From assembly GCA_023512345.1 (NCBI GenBank), contig JAILZT010000020.1, forward strand, positions 1-64,000: DNA of 64,000 nucleotides, written 5' to 3'. The position numbers and the translations under genes are program-made. Under the pieces are notes generated by a model. The model did not search any database. It saw only the letters and a list, made by a program, of their open reading frames with translations, and was not told where the DNA came from. This document shows positions 62,874 to 64,000 of the stretch, one piece after another; the first letter of the stretch is position 1; every line of letters starts with the position of its first letter. This DNA comes from Paenibacillus sp. Its GTDB lineage: Bacteria; Bacillota; Bacilli; Paenibacillales; Paenibacillaceae.

Positions 62874-63563
62874 TTAATGTTTGCGATGCTTTCTATACAG
62901 AATATAACTTCTGCCCACATAATTCAATGGAACACTCCATACATGTACGAGCCTTGTGAAGGGCCATAGTGCAAAAATCAAAAACCCGGACAAAATATGA
63001 ATCTTAAAGGTTATCGGTACTTGAAGCATAAATGCAGAATCAGGACGCAAAATCAATAAGTCACGGAACCAGACCGATATGGTAGAACGATAATCAAATG
63101 CGGGCTCCACATTTTTACCGGCGAACAACGTACTGTATAAGCCCATAAGAACGATAAATAGCAGCAATACATTCACAAGCCTATCCGAGACTGAGCTTAA
63201 CCTGCGTACACCTTTATGAGTGAATCGGCGGGAAGTCAGTATGACCATGCCTCCAAGCGTAAGGAAACCAAAGATAGCTCCTATATACTGGGCACCAAAA
63301 TGATACATATGATCTGATACTCCTATCGCATGCATCCATGATTTAGGAATACCAAGCCCGACAATATGACCTGCGATAACAGGCATAATACCTAGATGGA
63401 ACATCATACTTCCGATCTTTAACTGCTTTTTCTCGATGAATTCGCTAGACTTTGCCGTCCAACTGAATTGATCGACACGATAGCGATAGATATGGCCTAC
63501 CACAAATACAACTATACACATATAGGGGAATATCACCCACAGGAATTGATCAACCATGCTCAT
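62874..63563 (-). CDS. narI: respiratory nitrate reductase gamma subunit
   Basis: Membrane heme b subunit passing quinol electrons to NarGH. 229 residues with five helices: FPYMCIVVFVVGHIYRYR (heme-ligand-type His), MMFHLGIMPVIAGHIVGL, YIGAIFGFLTLGGMVIL, a helix around VNVLLLFIVLMGLYS, and FKIHILSGFLIFALWPFTRLVHVWSVP with paired His ligands. The start ATG 63563 has GGAGG 9 nt upstream; it overlaps narJ by 14 bp. Confidence 0.95.
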   Translation of the reverse strand: MSMVDQFLWVIFPYMCIVVFVVGHIYRYRVDQFSWTAKSSEFIEKKQLKIGSMMFHLGIMPVIAGHIVGLGIPKSWMHAIGVSDHMYHFGAQYIGAIFGFLTLGGMVILTSRRFTHKGVRRLSSVSDRLVNVLLLFIVLMGLYSTLFAGKNVEPAFDYRSTISVWFRDLLILRPDSAFMLQVPITFKIHILSGFLIFALWPFTRLVHVWSVPLNYVGRSYILYRKHRKH

Positions 63564-64000
63564 GAATCGATGCCTCCTGCCTCACACAAGCCTTGAAAGT
63601 CTCACGAAGTGCTTTGATCAGATCATAATAAGGACTATCAAACTCTTGTAAAGCCTTAAGGAGATGGAAAGTGCCATCCTCCATAACAGCCAGAATCAGT
63701 CCCAGACTCTCCTGTGCTCTTGGATCCCCTCTCCAATCTACAGCATATAGAAACTCGCACATCAACGGCAGATAGTCTGACAGCTCATCATTCGCCATAT
63801 GAAGACCATACGTTTGATAGACCGATTTGATGTTCGCGAGCATTTGCCCGCGTTCCTTCGCTTCTTCCAGTTTGGAATACGTCATATACAAGGTTGATTT
63901 CTTTTGAAAATCAAAGGTCTGCACATACATCTCTTCGATTTCCTCCATGCTGTATTGATGCATCCGATCCCAGAACCTTTTTATATATTCATATACAGGA
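63550..64000 (-). CDS. narJ: nitrate reductase assembly chaperone (partial)
   Basis: Delivers molybdenum cofactor to NarG. The frame stays open past 63963 to the window edge (upstream codons read YEYIKRFWDR), so the gene is cut and the true start lies beyond 64000. TFDFQKKSTLYMTYSKLEEAKERGQML and LPLMCEFLYAV match NarJ. The narG and narH genes are expected just to the right. Confidence 0.9.
   Translation of the reverse strand, partial: PVYEYIKRFWDRMHQYSMEEIEEMYVQTFDFQKKSTLYMTYSKLEEAKERGQMLANIKSVYQTYGLHMANDELSDYLPLMCEFLYAVDWRGDPRAQESLGLILAVMEDGTFHLLKALQEFDSPYYDLIKALRETFKACVRQEASIHEHG

Overview
The window reads as chromosomal DNA of a low-to-moderate GC Firmicute of the Paenibacillus type. The grounds are strong GGAGG ribosome sites, frequent TTG/GTG starts, a BirA-controlled bio operon, a PspA-DUF350-DUF4178-DUF4247 set, a two-subunit class 1B dihydroorotate dehydrogenase, a glg cluster, and a nar-nre respiratory cluster. 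The genus is inferred, not proven. Most genes lie on the minus strand.

1-3200 is accessory. An IS110-family insertion sequence (about 732-2314) carries a candidate bridge RNA upstream of its transposase. It appears to sit inside a Tn7-like transposon right end, seen as four abutting ~20-bp boxes (2337-2426) that closely resemble Tn7 TnsB sites. 3235-10930 is biotin biology: birA, then bioA-bioD-bioB-bioF-bioH-like-bioC behind a perfect BirA operator. 11191-12303 has Tn7-like left and right ends around one peptidase-S51 gene, which looks like a mini-element. 12460-14569 is a TetR-controlled flavodoxin/membrane-protein operon with a palindromic operator. 14735-20520 is an AT-rich run of small 'house-cleaning' enzymes (DUF1801, histidine phosphatase, P-loop, Nudix, GNAT, HIT, VOC, HAD).

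20686-25103 holds a lipoprotein, an SDR, a methyltransferase, a GNAT and a XerS-type recombinase. 25261-27159 is mobB-moeA (molybdenum cofactor). 27387-29883 is the Psp envelope-stress set. 29954-33078 holds an LpdD-like protein, pyrD-pyrK and namA. 33263-41028 holds a polysaccharide deacetylase, a LysM/3D cell-wall protein, ppk and ppx (convergent, overlapping by 53 bp) and an amino-acid ABC importer. 41504-48252 is glycogen/maltodextrin metabolism (GH13, glgA, glgB, divergent glgC). 48344-57613 holds a double GNAT, a four-gene unit (ABC ATPase, repeat lipoprotein, response regulator, sensor kinase), an MFS exporter, an HTH regulator, a HAD protein and a DsbA-like protein.

57937-64000 is nitrate respiration read leftward: narJ (cut by the window edge), narI, nreA-nreB-nreC, narK and moaA. 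NreABC would sense nitrate and oxygen, NarK moves nitrate/nitrite, and MoaA, MoeA and MobB supply the cofactor. NarK is fused to a C-terminal PAS domain, which is unusual. The most interesting signals are the IS110 bridge RNA whose loops match its own insertion site and ends, the orphan Tn7-like ends, and the NarK-PAS fusion. No CRISPR array, tRNA or rRNA gene was seen.
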